Of a DNA stretch of 64,000 bases, positions 22,577-34,849 are shown piece after piece. Every line of letters starts with the position of its first letter. Position 1 is the first letter of the stretch. The notes under the pieces were generated by a model, which was not told the origin of the DNA, made no database searches, and saw nothing but the letters and a program-made list of their open reading frames with translations. Both the position numbers and the translations under genes were made by a program. The stretch comes from Ceratodon purpureus. Lineage: Eukaryota; Streptophyta; Bryopsida; Pseudoditrichales; Ditrichaceae. The stretch covers positions 107,179,789 through 107,243,788 of the forward strand of contig CM026426.1 of assembly GCA_014871385.1 (NCBI GenBank), given 5' to 3'.

Positions 22577-23176
22577 ATGTCTCAGTACTCTCCATTTCGT
22601 GAATCGATAGAGAAAATGCTCACTTCGACAGACAAGCGTCAGAAGAGAGCAGAAATGGAGGCGACAGAAAATACTAGGAAGAAAGAGGACGAGGAGAAGG
22701 ACGACTTAGTAGCTGTTAATCCACGAGGTGGAGGGATGACAAGCGCCTTGACTTTGAAGAGAAAGAGAGAGATTACGGTTGATACGGAAGGCTTTGTTGG
22801 AGAGCATAGCAACACAGCAGATAACAAAGAGAAGACCTTCGAGGACAGCGTGGTATCACCAGGCGAATCTGACTTTGACAGGCAGTTGCGATTGTATGAT
22901 GAGCATCTCTAGATGGTTGAACGTTCACCGGAGATTTGGGACATGCGCCTCTCTTTTGATGAGTTTTGTATGCAGGAAAAAAATTTCGAAGAAGAATTCG
23001 GTCCGGATGAGGACATTTACTCGATTCGCCAGGATTGTTTTGAACTTGGACTGCCAAAAAAATACATGGAGAGGGAGTGGCGGATGAGAGCTAACCGATA
23101 CAAAGAAGTTCAAAGGCTGAAGCGGAGAAGAGAGGAGGAAGCAACCACTACAGCACCTGAGCACAACAAAGAGTAG
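22577..23176 (+). pseudogene. Charged ORF split by one TAG, unknown family
   Basis: ATG at 22577 opens a frame of 112 codons (MSQYSPFRESIEKM, then Lys/Glu-rich and QLRLYDEHL). A single TAG at 22910-22912 follows, and the same frame continues at once with 87 codons (MVERSPEIWDMRLSFDEFC, LGLPKKYMEREWRMR) to a TAG at 23176. The composition is highly charged and probably helical. The uninterrupted frame on both sides of the stop suggests one former protein of about 200 residues. I recognise no domain. Perhaps the last exon of a larger gene, since a splice-like TGTAAAGGTTGGGCAG lies just upstream. Confidence 0.4.
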
Positions 23177-24889
23177 AACAAGTAAGTCTGAAAAAAATAC
23201 TATTGTGCAATTTGAATTTTGTCATTTGTAATACCTCAGTAAGTGGAAACAGCATTCGCTTGTCTAAACTGTGAGCCGATCGCAAGAGCTTGTTTAATCT
23301 CAATCAGAGATAGGTTGTGAGTATCATGTGTTTCTTGCGGATGATCTTCCATAAACCTTAATGTTTCAAGGTAATTATACAAATTGTAAGCAGGTCAGTT
23401 TATGCGTACAGATTTACTCTCTTGTTGCACAAATACATCTAAGTGTACTAGTTGTTAATTTTTTTTGGAGAAATATTATGAAAACAAGGGAAGCAGTTGA
23501 AGCTACGAAAGGAAAACAGGATATGCCGAAGGAAAGGCGTGTTGTAAACACTAAATAGATTGAATCATGAATTAGTCGGTCGCAAGGGAAATTTCTTTCT
23601 GGTCAAAGAAAGAGTACGGTACTTAGTGATGTGAATACTGCGTGAGAGCATTTACTGTTCTCCATGTTGTCTCTTTGCTGTTAATATGACAAGCAATTAT
23701 CATTCTTTCTCGAGTGCAATCATGCGTGCACAGAAATGGCTGAATGTTTGAGAGTTCATTCAGAGATTCAAATACTTTGCCATAAAATAGTTGTTCAAGG
23801 TCCTTTTCACTTATGATAACAGAGAGGAAGAGTCGTAAAATAAACATTAGGCACGGTGTACTTAACAATTGCAAAAGAATCCCAAAAATTTAGAACATCA
23901 GTACATATGGTTCGAAGAATAAAAATGTTTTGAATCGAAGTAATTTTTGTAGATGTCGAAGCTAGTTCAGTCCGAGGATAGTCGCTCAAGTCACTTCTTG
24001 AAATACGAACATAACGTTGCGCAAATCCACCGAATTCACTCCGGAACATGTAATCATGATCACTTCGAAGATATCGGACATAAATGTACGTGATTCCCTC
24101 TGTAAATTCAGGTTGTAAATCAGTAGATCGAAATGAAACTTCCATGCCGGAGACATCTGAACTGAAAAGTGAATTTGGTCATGTAACTGCTGATGCAGTT
24201 TACAGGGTGAAAAGTAAGCATAACTGTTTAAATAGCGTCACAAAACAGCAGTTACTCCCAAAGATCGCTGAAATTCCTGTGAGTTATTTTACTCGTCATT
24301 TTGTACCAGAACCGGACAAGCTGTCATTTCAGCAAATGCCTTATAGGACCGGATTTCTACTAGTGAGACAGTATTGTCTGGATAATGTGGACTTTGCTAA
24401 ACATATATTCACGTGCTCAACATTTGGTAAGTATGGCTTCTGCGCCTGCATTTCTCAAATAGTGAATTAAACCGGGTTTCCGGGTATATAAAGTGGGGAC
24501 GGGCTCTTCACCATTTGAACCCTAATCCTGTGATGCCTCTCCACCTCTCTCGGAGCTCTCAACAAATTAAGACAGTAGTTCAAAATATTTCGACGCTGAA
24601 GTTAGAAAGAGGGAGGTAACCTCGGGACTGCAGGGGGACTACCGGTTTAAGTAGTATAAAATATATGAATGAAAGCCAGTGGTAGACGTGCCTTTCATCC
24701 CTAGTGACGACGATGTGTTGTTAGGAAAACCCCTAACTCCTCCCGTTTCTGGTTTCCCTCTATCTCAGCCCGCCCCTCAGGTACGCCCTCTGCAGCTACT
24801 GCTCGCCCCCCTTCTCCTTCGTCATCTACAACAGTACCTTGTAGCCCCTCACATCGTAGAATGTTAAGAAGCTCTTCAACTTCTTCATG
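23177..24889. other. Region without a supported gene
   Basis: The longest open frame (24084-24470, plus strand, 128 codons) has ordinary composition but no motif I know. A short Pro/Leu-rich frame at 24679-24867 resembles the linker of some PIF/Harbinger companion proteins only in composition. A TATATAAAG sequence near 24,487 could be a promoter element but no gene follows clearly. Confidence 0.35.
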
Positions 24890-26057
24890 TCATTGACCTA
24901 AGAGGATATTGTGCAATATAACATCAATATAACATGTCAATATAACATCAGGCAAAAAAATAATATGCAAATCTGATTTCAAAATCAACTCCTTGAATAA
25001 TTGCTTCAGAATGACGAATGCATTCTCCTCGACACACCGGCCCCCGCGCAACCTGCGATTGAAAAGTGTTTCCGAAAGAGAGAGTGGCCCCGGGGTTTTG
25101 TGTGGCACCATTAACAAGTAGAGAAGAGGATACCCCAGATCACCAATAATGTATGGATTGAATCCACGTATGGTTTGGTTTCCTCCCATCAAGGTATTAT
25201 TCATTCCCAAGCTATAGAGAGAGGAGCGACGCAACATACGAGAGTCATTAGTCGACCCTGACATACCCAGATATAAATCCAGAAACCTCTAATCACTATC
25301 CACTACGGCTTGGCAGTTCAGAGAATAGCCTCCGCTCTTGAAGTAATAGTAATCCGAAGGTACGTAGTGCGGCTTCGCGATAGCAATGTGCATGCCATGG
25401 ATAGCTCCCACCACCCCGGCAACCCATAGACGTTGAAAAACTTAGACTCTGTATCTCTAAGCCGCTGCCCAGTAGGCCACGAAATATCCAATCTCAAAGA
25501 GTCGTTTGTGGCATTCACTACGTCTTGGAGTACTATGGAAACAATACTCCTCCCGATAGCAAACATTTTGGAACACACAGTGAGGTTTGCACCATGTGCG
25601 AGCTTGAAGAGTGCACACTCAACCCGGATGAGGACGGAGATAGCAAGGCACTACCTTGTATTCTCTCTTTGTATATGAGGGCGGAAGAGATTGGACAAGG
25701 CTATCACTGATGGCTTTGTCATCCTAAACATTTGGACCCAGCGTGCGTTTCATACTGCTTTAGAAGAAAAGGTGAAAACCACGTTGTTGACCTCGGTTTT
25801 ACCCAGAAATCTAGATCCTCGTCCAAGAAGTTTGATGCAACGCAAAAACAAAAATGGTGCAAGGTCGCACGAATTTCATTCTGCGCATCATAGAAACAAC
25901 CCTGGACATTCTTGAGTATGGCTTGCAGAAGATCTTCGTCACTGTCATCAATCTGAGGGACAATTGGCAACGGCAGAGGTTGAGAGGAATTAAGAAGCAG
26001 CAAGAGGAGCTACAGGCTGAATGCCACCACGGTGTGTGGCTCGCACATCGTGTCCAT
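24890..26057 (-). pseudogene. PIF/Harbinger transposase, decayed
   Basis: Minus-strand fragments line up with a Harbinger (DDE_Tnp_4) transposase: DEDLDFWVKPRSTTWFSPFLL, WVQMFRMTKPSVIALSNL, LIRVECALFKLAHGANLTVC, KMFAIGRSIVSIVLQDVVN, GAIHGMHIAIAKPHY, SGSTNDSRMLRRSSLY, DLGYPLLYLLM, FNRRLRGGRCVEENAFVILKQ and a final LHNILLGQ. The first catalytic Asp, normally in GAIDGTHI, is His here. Damage: frameshifts after the FLLKQY segment and after GLPG, and in-frame TAGs in the N-terminal part and between the DSD and RFLDL motifs. At least five lesions mean it is long dead. Terminal inverted repeats were not found. The element once moved by cut-and-paste, normally with a Myb-like partner that I do not see here. 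Confidence 0.85.
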
Positions 26058-27340
26058 CGCTACGATCTGTGGAAAGCAAAACACTATGTGAGCTATCAAA
26101 GAACTCGAGCGCAAAATTGAACCTAAACTCATTCATTGTATGAAGAACGTTGGGAATTTCAAAACTACACAATGGAACTAACACTGGGCAGCGATAAGGT
26201 GTAGGACATGGCATAATTGAAAACCCTAAACGTACCTATGATGTTGAGCTTTGATGAATGTTTTAGATGCGGTCAAGAGCAAACCGACTCACTTCCAGAG
26301 CTTGCGCCAATTACACTGCGCCCCACACGTGATCTCACAAAAACAAGCTAGAGCACCCATAGTTTGGAACACCAAACGATTGCCGGCAGAAGCCTCAAAA
26401 TGAATTCGCAAAAAACTAGAGCAAACAGACTGAAACAAGTTTGGAACCACAAGAGACGATGAACTGTATGCAGAGAAAGGCAACGAGTTGCAGTAAATCG
26501 TGTGAACAATCTTAACAAAACCTTTGAACACAACTACCCCCACAAACCCTCAATCGAACAAATGGCAAAACAAAAACAAATGTCTTCATGATTCACACCG
26601 CAAAAATCAAAGTCCAGAAAAGAGCCCTCCCTCAACCCAGAAATGCCGAGAATGAACAGCATACGCAGAGCAAAGAATGTACACGCAACGCCACGAGTGA
26701 ACAACGACCAGACTTCCGCAAACGAACAACAACAAGCAAAAAAAAAAACCACTCTGAACCTACAGTGACAACGAAGGGGAGGAGAAGAGAGGAGTGGAGG
26801 GGAAGTGAGCGAGAGAAACAACATGAGTAGAAGGAGATGAGACAAACCACTAAAACAGAAACAACCCCCTTAACTGGTGTGACCGAGAGTGTAAAACAAA
26901 AAAATTACGTAATAGACAGGTCATGGGAAGTTACGATAAGACCAGCGTATGTGGACGCAGTACTTGGTAATAGACCCAGTACTTGGTATTAGCCCCATAT
27001 AATACAGAAACCTCTCCAGAACGCCTCCCTAGTGTGAAACCAACTGACATTAAAATACCCTCCGCTCTTACCCGCCATTACAAAAGGCCAGGTGCGTACT
27101 TTTACAGTCCAAAACAAACTCACAGTGATGCAGAACTAGCTCCAAGTAATGCAGGACTTCTCCATTTTTTCCCTCTTTTATTGCAACTCTACTGCACGGT
27201 TCGAGGCCATCAACAGCTTTTGTTTTCTCTACCTCATCGATGATCCGAGGTTTAGCGGGTGGCTTATTTGCGCGTCTTTGCCCGTCCTCTCCTCCAAGCT
27301 TCTTTATTTGCTTGCAATTTCTGTGCGTGAAGGTGGTTGA
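26058..27340. other. Intergenic DNA left of the CACTA element
   Basis: No supported gene. Long minus-strand frames between 26,289 and 26,850 and across 27,068-27,748 lack domains, and the second one runs across the CACTA boundary. A pair of AGTACTTGGTA motifs lies near 26,957 and 26,980. Confidence 0.4.
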
Positions 27341-27343
27341 CGA

Positions 27344-27371
27344 CACTACAGCAAAATGAGGCTTTCTCCAG
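27344..27371. repeat. Left terminal inverted repeat of CACTA element
   Basis: 28 bp starting CACTACAGC and containing GGCTTTCTCCAG; pairs with 45251-45278. The preceding CGA is the target duplication. Confidence 0.85.
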
Positions 27372-29235
27372 GTCGGTTTTCCAGTCGATTTGCACTGGTC
27401 TTGAACCGCTCCAGCGACCTGGAAATCTTTTAGCGACTGGACAACCGAGTGAATGGAGGTCGAATGGGACAACAGACTTCTCCTACATAAACGTGCCCCA
27501 CTTTGATTCACCTCGTCGTTGCAGATCTCGATGGTAACTTTCGTGTGTTTTTTTTTTCCATTTTTTTGTTTTGGGTATTGCTGCCCGCTGAATTGTTGTT
27601 GGGGGCCCGCTCCGTTTTGTCGCATACGGAAATTCCCATCAGTTGCAGGCGCCCACATGTGCCGTCGACCGTCGTCGGATTTTCCATGTGCGAGCGGTTG
27701 GATGCAATTTCCGTAAGCCACCAGATTCAAACATTCGCAGCCGTCCACTTGCCTGTCTTTTACTCGGAGTTAAATTCGAATGTATGTCGTCCGATTGAAA
27801 AACCCTCCACCGCTTGATTTCTGGATTTCCAACCGTCATTCATTTCTACGATTGAGCCTAAATGACCAAAAATATGAACTATATGAACCGGGCGATGAAA
27901 CCCTGTACGCCTTTCACTTGGCGATCAAGCATTCGCTGGAAATAAAATCCGGGGATCGGTCGATGCCATTATCGCCTTCCGTTAGATGGAACTATTCTTA
28001 GCCTACCGTTTCCGTCGACGTGATTTGTCCTCTCGTTCCAATCTGGAGCGTCAAATTTATGAAATCCACACCCTCCGGTCAAGACTATCATCTACTCTAC
28101 GCCGTCGATTACTTTTAATTGGACATCCACGTGTCACCCTAGATTTGTGGATTTTCTCATGCGATTTGTAGTTTCCCGTCGGTATTCATGTCCACGCTCG
28201 TCCAGTGTCGAATAGGGCTCGTGCTGACGTCCCATGCGGACAGGGTAGTTTAGGGTTGTATGCGAACGAACTTGATTCACTGTGATGTAGACCGTAGTGG
28301 TTCAGTGCTTCATGCGTTCGATGATCGATATGCAATGTATCAACGGCTACTGATATTGCGATAGGCGTTCACTGTCACCATCTAAGACTGGTATAGGATC
28401 CGGAAAGGCAAATCGGGAGCGACGCTACTGTCTCATTCGTTTATTAATCCTATCAGCGTACATCCCTATTCAATTCTCTCTCGTGTTTTGCCTACATTTC
28501 CAATGGTGTTAGAGAGGTAGAACCTATCATATCGCCATACTCGATCGTGCCACATGAAATTTGAAAGGAGCACTACATGACTTGCTTTTCTCCACAATGA
28601 CAGTTTCCATTAAATAGAAGTTCCAGATGACATAATATAGGACTCATCACATGATAGAAACTACTTTTGAGCCCTGGCTACTCTCTTCCGGTCGTACCCC
28701 TCAGTCAAAATTCGACTGAATTTACCTCCCACTCTTCGTTGGCTGAACTCCGGGCACACTTTCATTCACCTTCAAAGCGGAGTCGTTGTCCCTCCTTTAC
28801 AGTACCTCAAGTAGATACTCGGCGTTCCACATGACCCACGTTGGTTCGTCGCTCCTAGATGGGAGGGCGTCCTCCATTATCCGAATGTTGGACTGCTTGG
28901 AGGAGTACATTGGAATGACGCCGGCTAAAAACACGTCCTCCACTCATACCCACTGTATTCCAGTCTCGCAAGGCCTGTCTATCGGTATTTTAGACTTTTG
29001 AACCTTGTAGTGCATTCCAGACCTGCCCTTCGCGATCGCTATTCCACGATGTTCTGGATGTAGAATCCAGACATCCTTATGCATCCTGATGGGGTCCTGT
29101 ATAGTTACCTAAAAAACAAAATACGTATGTTACTGTCTGTTCACTTCCCATCGTCGCATCCAACTGATAAAATACAGATAATAATCAGTTTGTAAACGCT
29201 CGCATCAGTGATGCGTGGCAGGTGTTTCTACGCTC

Positions 29236-31649
29236 CTACATCCTAGTATGCACTTCCATATCATACTTCATCACTTTAGATGTATTCACCATACCCGTCC
29301 TCGGGGAAAGATTCTGCGTCTCCCCCCCTTGAGCCAAACGTCTAGGCTTCCGCTTCTGTCTACTCATTTTCTGCTGTAGTAACTTACGTGTGGCGTCTAG
29401 GGCAACGCGGTCCTCATCGCTTTCAAGTGATGGAAATGTGGAGCCCAATGTGCTTCCAGACCCTCCCCGGCGTTTTCTCCCAGCGCTTGCTACGTCAGTA
29501 CGTGTGGTTTCACTACGAACGGCCTCGACGATGGGGCCTGCAAAGAAATAAATGTCAGAGGGATTCATTACACGTCCACTACCCCGGTGAGACTTGATTG
29601 AAAAAATATACACAGCGTCAGGTCTGGTACAAAAGTTCTGTGAGAGATGAATTCGAATTTAGTTACAGCCACTGCCTCTATTCTTTGTTCATTCAACCTG
29701 TTAGGATATCATGATGAGATTTACCTGTAGTGTCCCCTTCGTCTTCGTCATCCACTGGGTCCGTCATGGGCACTCTGATGTCATCCACAAAGCATGGTAA
29801 ATTTTCAGATGTCGCCACTGCATCCTTACCTCTGTCCTCTTCCTTATACCCTGTTTCCTCCGTTGTGTTCTCTCCTGGTAATTGGCTCCCTTGTTTTTTC
29901 GATGATGACATTCGGTAGTCAAAATTGATTGACTTCACTGTGTTCGATAAGCTTATAACCTGGCGCCTGATTGACTCTCCCTGGGCAAATTTCGCAGACA
30001 ATGTGATGTTGGCAACTCGGTTCTCCTTCTCCAAAGCGTCTACCTTCTCCTTCGTTCGATTCATTTCAAGCTGCATGTCGTCGAATTCACACCTCAATTT
30101 CTCAAAGGCCACAGCAATGTCGTCCACTGTGCCGACTCTTTTTCCCGCAACTCCCACTGATCTCGTCGACGTGGGTGGTGTGTCCATTCGTTCGGAGAGA
30201 AGACATTTCCTTACAATGGTTGTGGCGACTCTGTCAATTATTGGCCGCTCTACCGTTTCGATCCGAGGTTCCCCGTCGTCATCGAAGCAATTCACGACGG
30301 ACAGTTCGTCGCCCTCCATCTGCTGTCATGTTACGTTTAACCCATCACGCTGAGAATCAGAAATAGAAAACGACAAATCTCGTAGACAATACTTTAGGAG
30401 TACAAGTTATATTCCGGAACTTCTGTTATCTAGAAATCCTCTCAATCATAGATGAAGTTCAGATGAGTTCCTACTTAGAATGTTGGTTTTTAGCTTCAAA
30501 GCAGACACACCGGAATAGCATGCGGTGGTGAAAAAAACTTACCTCGTCCATGGCGTCCGTCACCTCGGTAACATATCCGAGCCCTCCCTCAGATCTGGCA
30601 CTCCCGTTTGATGAACCACCAGCCGAACCTCTCCTTAGTCGAGCTAGTTTCATTCTCTCACTCTCCGCAAGTGATGCCTCGGTTGTCCACTGCGCCACTA
30701 ATGTCCGATACCGTTTAGGTGGACACTGAGGATGTCGCTCACCGGTCTTCTTCCAGAAACTCCGCCACTGGTACCATGTCCAACTCAATGCATCTTGTAG
30801 GTATGTCTTAATGTAGCCGTCTTTGAGAGGGGGGTCAAATGAGAATTGATTGTCTATGTCGTGCTGAATGAGTATGAAAGAAGACTCCGGATGGTTGTTG
30901 AATTCCTTGACGCTAACGTCGAGGATCCTACCGGCCACGTCTCTGATCGCGCGGTTGAGTACGGACTTCAGGGCGGTGACATTACCGTTAGCATCCGTCG
31001 GAATCACTGTTCTCGTCATTCCACCGACGTTGTTCCGCTGATTTCGGATAAACTCCATGCGCTGACGGCGCATGAAGTTCCGACGTTGGTTTGGACTGAC
31101 GTCTCCTCTGTCCACTTCGACATGCGCTACAGGTTCAGGTCTGCGAACTATATAAGGCGGTGCGCTGCCGTAACCATAGTGATGTCCAAGGTTAACGACT
31201 GTGGGCTGTGATGTTGGCCTAACGACTGAAGAGCCAGGTGACATCCTCCCTTCACGATAGACTGGTAGTACTTCACCAACAGTGTTTCGCGGAAGGCTTG
31301 TTGTGCCGCCTGGAATCCCGTCTGCATTCACTTCCCTCGCGGAGTGAGGATCCATAGGCGCCTGCAGGCGCATGTTCGGAGTGGGCGGAGTACCCTGCAA
31401 CGGAGGAGTCCTCTGCTCAGCTGACTGCGGCTGCGAGTTCGAGCTCTGCGCGGTACTGTAAATGTGCATCATCTGCTGCATCAACGGGTGACTCATGAAG
31501 GCTGCGGTCATTGCGTCGTTTTGCAGTGATGAGTTAATACCGGGTGTATTCGGGGATGAAGACTCCGGACGTGCGGCGCTGTATTCCACACTATGGGAGA
31601 GACTGACGTGATGATCCTGGGACGACTCCACGTTCATGTCTTCCTCCAT
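29236..31649 (-). CDS. Transposase_24-like (Ptta/En/Spm) protein
   Basis: Three exons: 31649-30543, about 30322-29725 and 29537-29236, joined by GT-AG introns with consistent phase and no internal stop. Exon 1 starts MEEDMNVESSQ, is Ser/Pro-rich, and then shows the family core: FSFDPPLKDGYIKTYLQDAL, SWTWYQWRSFWKKTG, PPKRYRTLVAQWTTEA and a basic SERMKLARLRRGSAGGSS tail. Exon 2 is acidic with a coiled coil (DDMQLEMNRTKEKVDALEKE). Exon 3 is basic and holds KKRR-like nuclear signals (RKRRGGS, SRQKRKPRR). In En/Spm elements this second protein is thought to bind element DNA and support the transposase; that role here is inference. About 670 residues. Unlike the transposase gene in the same element, it looks intact. 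Confidence 0.75.
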
Positions 31650-32609
31650 ACTCTAGAACATTGTAAAAATGTAGAGTTTGAGATAATGCATTCAGCAGTA
31701 CTGCAGTGGAAGTAGAAGTAAATTCAAACCTCCCTCCATATATGACTAGGAAGGTTGAGACCAAAACAATGACAATAATAAAGAAACCACATTGTATCAT
31801 TACCGAGAATATAATAAAGTTGTACGAACAGTGTCTTACCGTCTGTGTTTTGTGTGAAGACTTCATAATACCAAGTGGTATAACGAGAACACTCTACTGC
31901 AATGATAGCGCTGAAAATAACAAATATGGAGGGGTTCTGCACGAGTTCAGAGCACTGCTCCTCCGTTTAAGTTACCTAACCTCCGCCGTCCAGTTCGTAG
32001 CAAGTGCCTACAGTGTGTGCACGACCCCTCCCGTTTGCAGAACCATATCCACTGGCAGACTTCATTGTCCACTTGCATTGCGTACGGTATCTTCGTTAAT
32101 TCCAATCCTCCACTCAGCAGCCACGTGCATGGGGGCCAATTTCTACAATCACTTTTACCGAAATAAACTGCAGTGTGTCATGGTGTCTCCGCTAAAGTCT
32201 CATCCACTTGCTTACATCTCTTAGTGATAGAAATATTTTCGGAACACCGTCTCAGCGATCGAGAGGACATCAGAGATTTCCGGTCTCTAGAGTGAGTGGC
32301 TTGGCGTATTGCATCACACGGTACTTGCACTCACCACCCATTATGCGACTCCACGAACTGATTTAATTTCCATTAATTTACATTACACAGTGACAAATGA
32401 AATGCGTTCATATGGAAATTTGCTTCATACTAACTTGGTTGTTCATTTCGTAAAGTACTGTACAGAGGGTGGCAAATAGCGGTAAGGCCTACTATTTCGC
32501 GGGATTTCAATTGGATGACGTACACTAAATAGTAGACCCTGTATTACTTAACCTCGGCTTCACTCCTCATACATTGAACACTAAGGCAGCACTCATCAAT
32601 CCGCGCACG

Positions 32610-34115
32610 TCAATCACATCCGATGTATTTTAGCGCAAGGTACTGTTCAACCGGCAGTGCTTCACCTGCTTCGAAGGAGTCTTCTAACCAATCGTGGTAC
32701 ACCACCTTCACAGAACGACCTTTGGGATGCCAGAAGGGACTCAAAGTGATTAGTTCCTCCACATCCTTACCTCCGAGGCTGCGAATATCAAAACACTTTC
32801 GCGTAAGTGAACGGAAACGGCAACGACGGCCACATAGATTTGCAAAAAACCTTCCTACAGTATATAAGAATTGCAAACTTCCCACAAGTATTTGTGTTTT
32901 GAGATACCTGCGGAATATGTCCTGCGCCTTCAACACCTGATCGGGGTCCCTGTAGATGATTACGTGAGATGTTGTGTAGTCCACATCCTCAACAATTTCG
33001 GCGCCAAGCATCTGAGCTTCCATCATAATTCTTTGCAGGGCGATGGACGCTATCTCCAAGGACAACTTATGGCTGCACATTCTTGTCGTTAGTATTACGA
33101 GATGGACAGATGTGGCACACGAACACTAAGAGCAAGACAGAAACTTAGTTTGTTCAGGAGATTCTCACGTAGAATTAAAAGGTCGTCCTATGAATAGTGT
33201 CACCCCTTCTAGCCACCACGTTGCACGCAAATACTCGGTAAACATTCTCCCGAGGCTATCTATTTCCTTCGACAGCTCCATGCCGCCCCGTATCAGCTGT
33301 TCCGCTTTCTCTCGAATAGCTGATCTATGCGTCTGTTCAGATGGACCGCCGGTGGCGGAGTCAAGTACGCCCTCGCTCGCCATATCCCAGAACGCCGCGT
33401 CTCTGCATCCGTGTTCTCTCTTCGGAAACGGAACTCATACACGCAATATAAAGAAGACAAAGATAAGAATACGTCTCCTCGAATAGTGTCCCGGTCGACC
33501 ACTATATCCAAAAAAACTCCCTCACGCGTTACAGCATCGAAAATAGTAGTTCGTCGAAGTCGAAGGGGAGTATGTCCTTCGACATGACTACGAATAAAGT
33601 AGACACATCCTCGCGTGTATTTAGATGTACCTCTGTTACAGTAATTTTTTTTGATAATCCATATTAATAGTGTGAATTCTGTGGATTGCTTGTAATTAGT
33701 GTGTCTGGAACTCCTTATACCCGGACTCGCTGTAGGACAAACATTATCCACAACCGACCCAAGCTGTATATAACTTTCTCCATACATACCCGTCACTGTA
33801 TAAGAAGTTTTTTACGGACCTCACGCGCAGTTCCGGATATCTCCTCTAGTTTGGAACCACCAATCTCGAAACCCCTTACAGCCCATTCTATTATGTTGAT
33901 TTCTAGAAGCGGTCGGTCAGTCTTGCGGAGTTGCATGTACGTGGCCCATGTCCACAGTTGATGGTAATACTCCCCGGCCCAAACAATAGCGCAACATACC
34001 CATCAAGAGAATTTGGTTGATATGAAGAATGGAGGGTATTCATAGTGTTCCTTTGTTCATCTGTTACAGTCCTCTGTCGTTTTGTAAACATTGTTAATAT
34101 GTAGGTCATACCCAT
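32610..34115 (-). CDS. Gene of unknown family ending in a BRCT-like domain
   Basis: On the minus strand, a last part coding for MLGAEIVEDVDYTTSHVII, a short intron starting near 32,909 (donor GTATCT), then VKVVYHDWLEDSFEAGEALP, VEQYLALKYIGCD and TGA. The pattern (G-x-E-I, T-S-H-V-I, then WLEDS-x3-G-x-L-P-x2-Y) is that of a BRCT repeat and is closest, in my memory, to the last BRCT of plant DNA ligase IV. Upstream, segments near 34,000-33,790 (WTWATYMQLRKTDRPLLEIN, GFEIGGSKLEEISGTAREV) and 33,380-33,190 (ELSKEIDSLGRMFTEYLRA) are probably earlier exons, but I could not fix all junctions. It lies inside the CACTA element, so it may be a captured host fragment. Whether it makes a protein is open. 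Confidence 0.45.
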
Positions 34116-34849
34116 AATCTGAAATCGGGCATGGCCAGGTACAACGGGACTGGACGCTCAACGAAATGCGTCATGTGGAGGTATTTCGATGTGTGTGAGG
34201 CTGGGTATACACTTATTTGGTTACTCTGAAGACAGGCTCCAGACGAGGTAAGATCTTCCATTCTTCCTGCAGAAATTGACAATTTCTAGGTCTTATTCTT
34301 TTCAACATGTGTCACGGCCGATTTCATATCGGCAGATATCCAACTTATACTCAGTATACGATAGTGGTTATGTTATTTTAGGGTTATAGTTAGGGTTTGG
34401 GGTATTACATTCGATTTCTATGGACGGGGCAGAAGTCTGTGTTTCGCACGCACCGCATCGCATGTCACTGCCAGATACACTTCTTTGCATTAAGTTGGCT
34501 CCAATTATGAATACAGAGCTGTAATTGCGATCTAAGCACGAGTACGGAACTTCTATTTTCGGGTCCGTGAACGAAGAATTTAATACTGTTTGAAATCTCT
34601 TACAATGTCAATGCAAAGCAATTCGTCTATTACCGTAGTGCGTGGTCCATTACTGGTAGAGAATATTAACTTATCCATTTCGCAGTACAATTTGCAGAAA
34701 ATCTGATATGCGCGCTCTCGACGAGGGCGGTTTATAACTTCTAGGGGCCCTTCCGGTAAAGCGAACGATGCCGAGACGGGGAAGGACGGGGTCACTCCCC
34801 ATTACTCACCCCGCTCGGATAAAAGACAGAGATAAGAAATTAATGGACA

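Noticed and set aside
24084-24470. 128-residue plus-strand frame as a gene
   Set aside because: No recognisable motif, no splice context and no neighbour linking it to a function; kept only as part of a non-genic stretch.
27068-27748. 226-residue minus-strand frame
   Set aside because: It runs straight across the CACTA boundary at 27344, so half lies in the element and half in the flank; no conserved motif.
28569-28580. CACTACATGACT as an alternative CACTA left end
   Set aside because: It lacks the GGCTTT-TCCAG continuation shared by the ends at 27344 and 45278 and has no matching target duplication.
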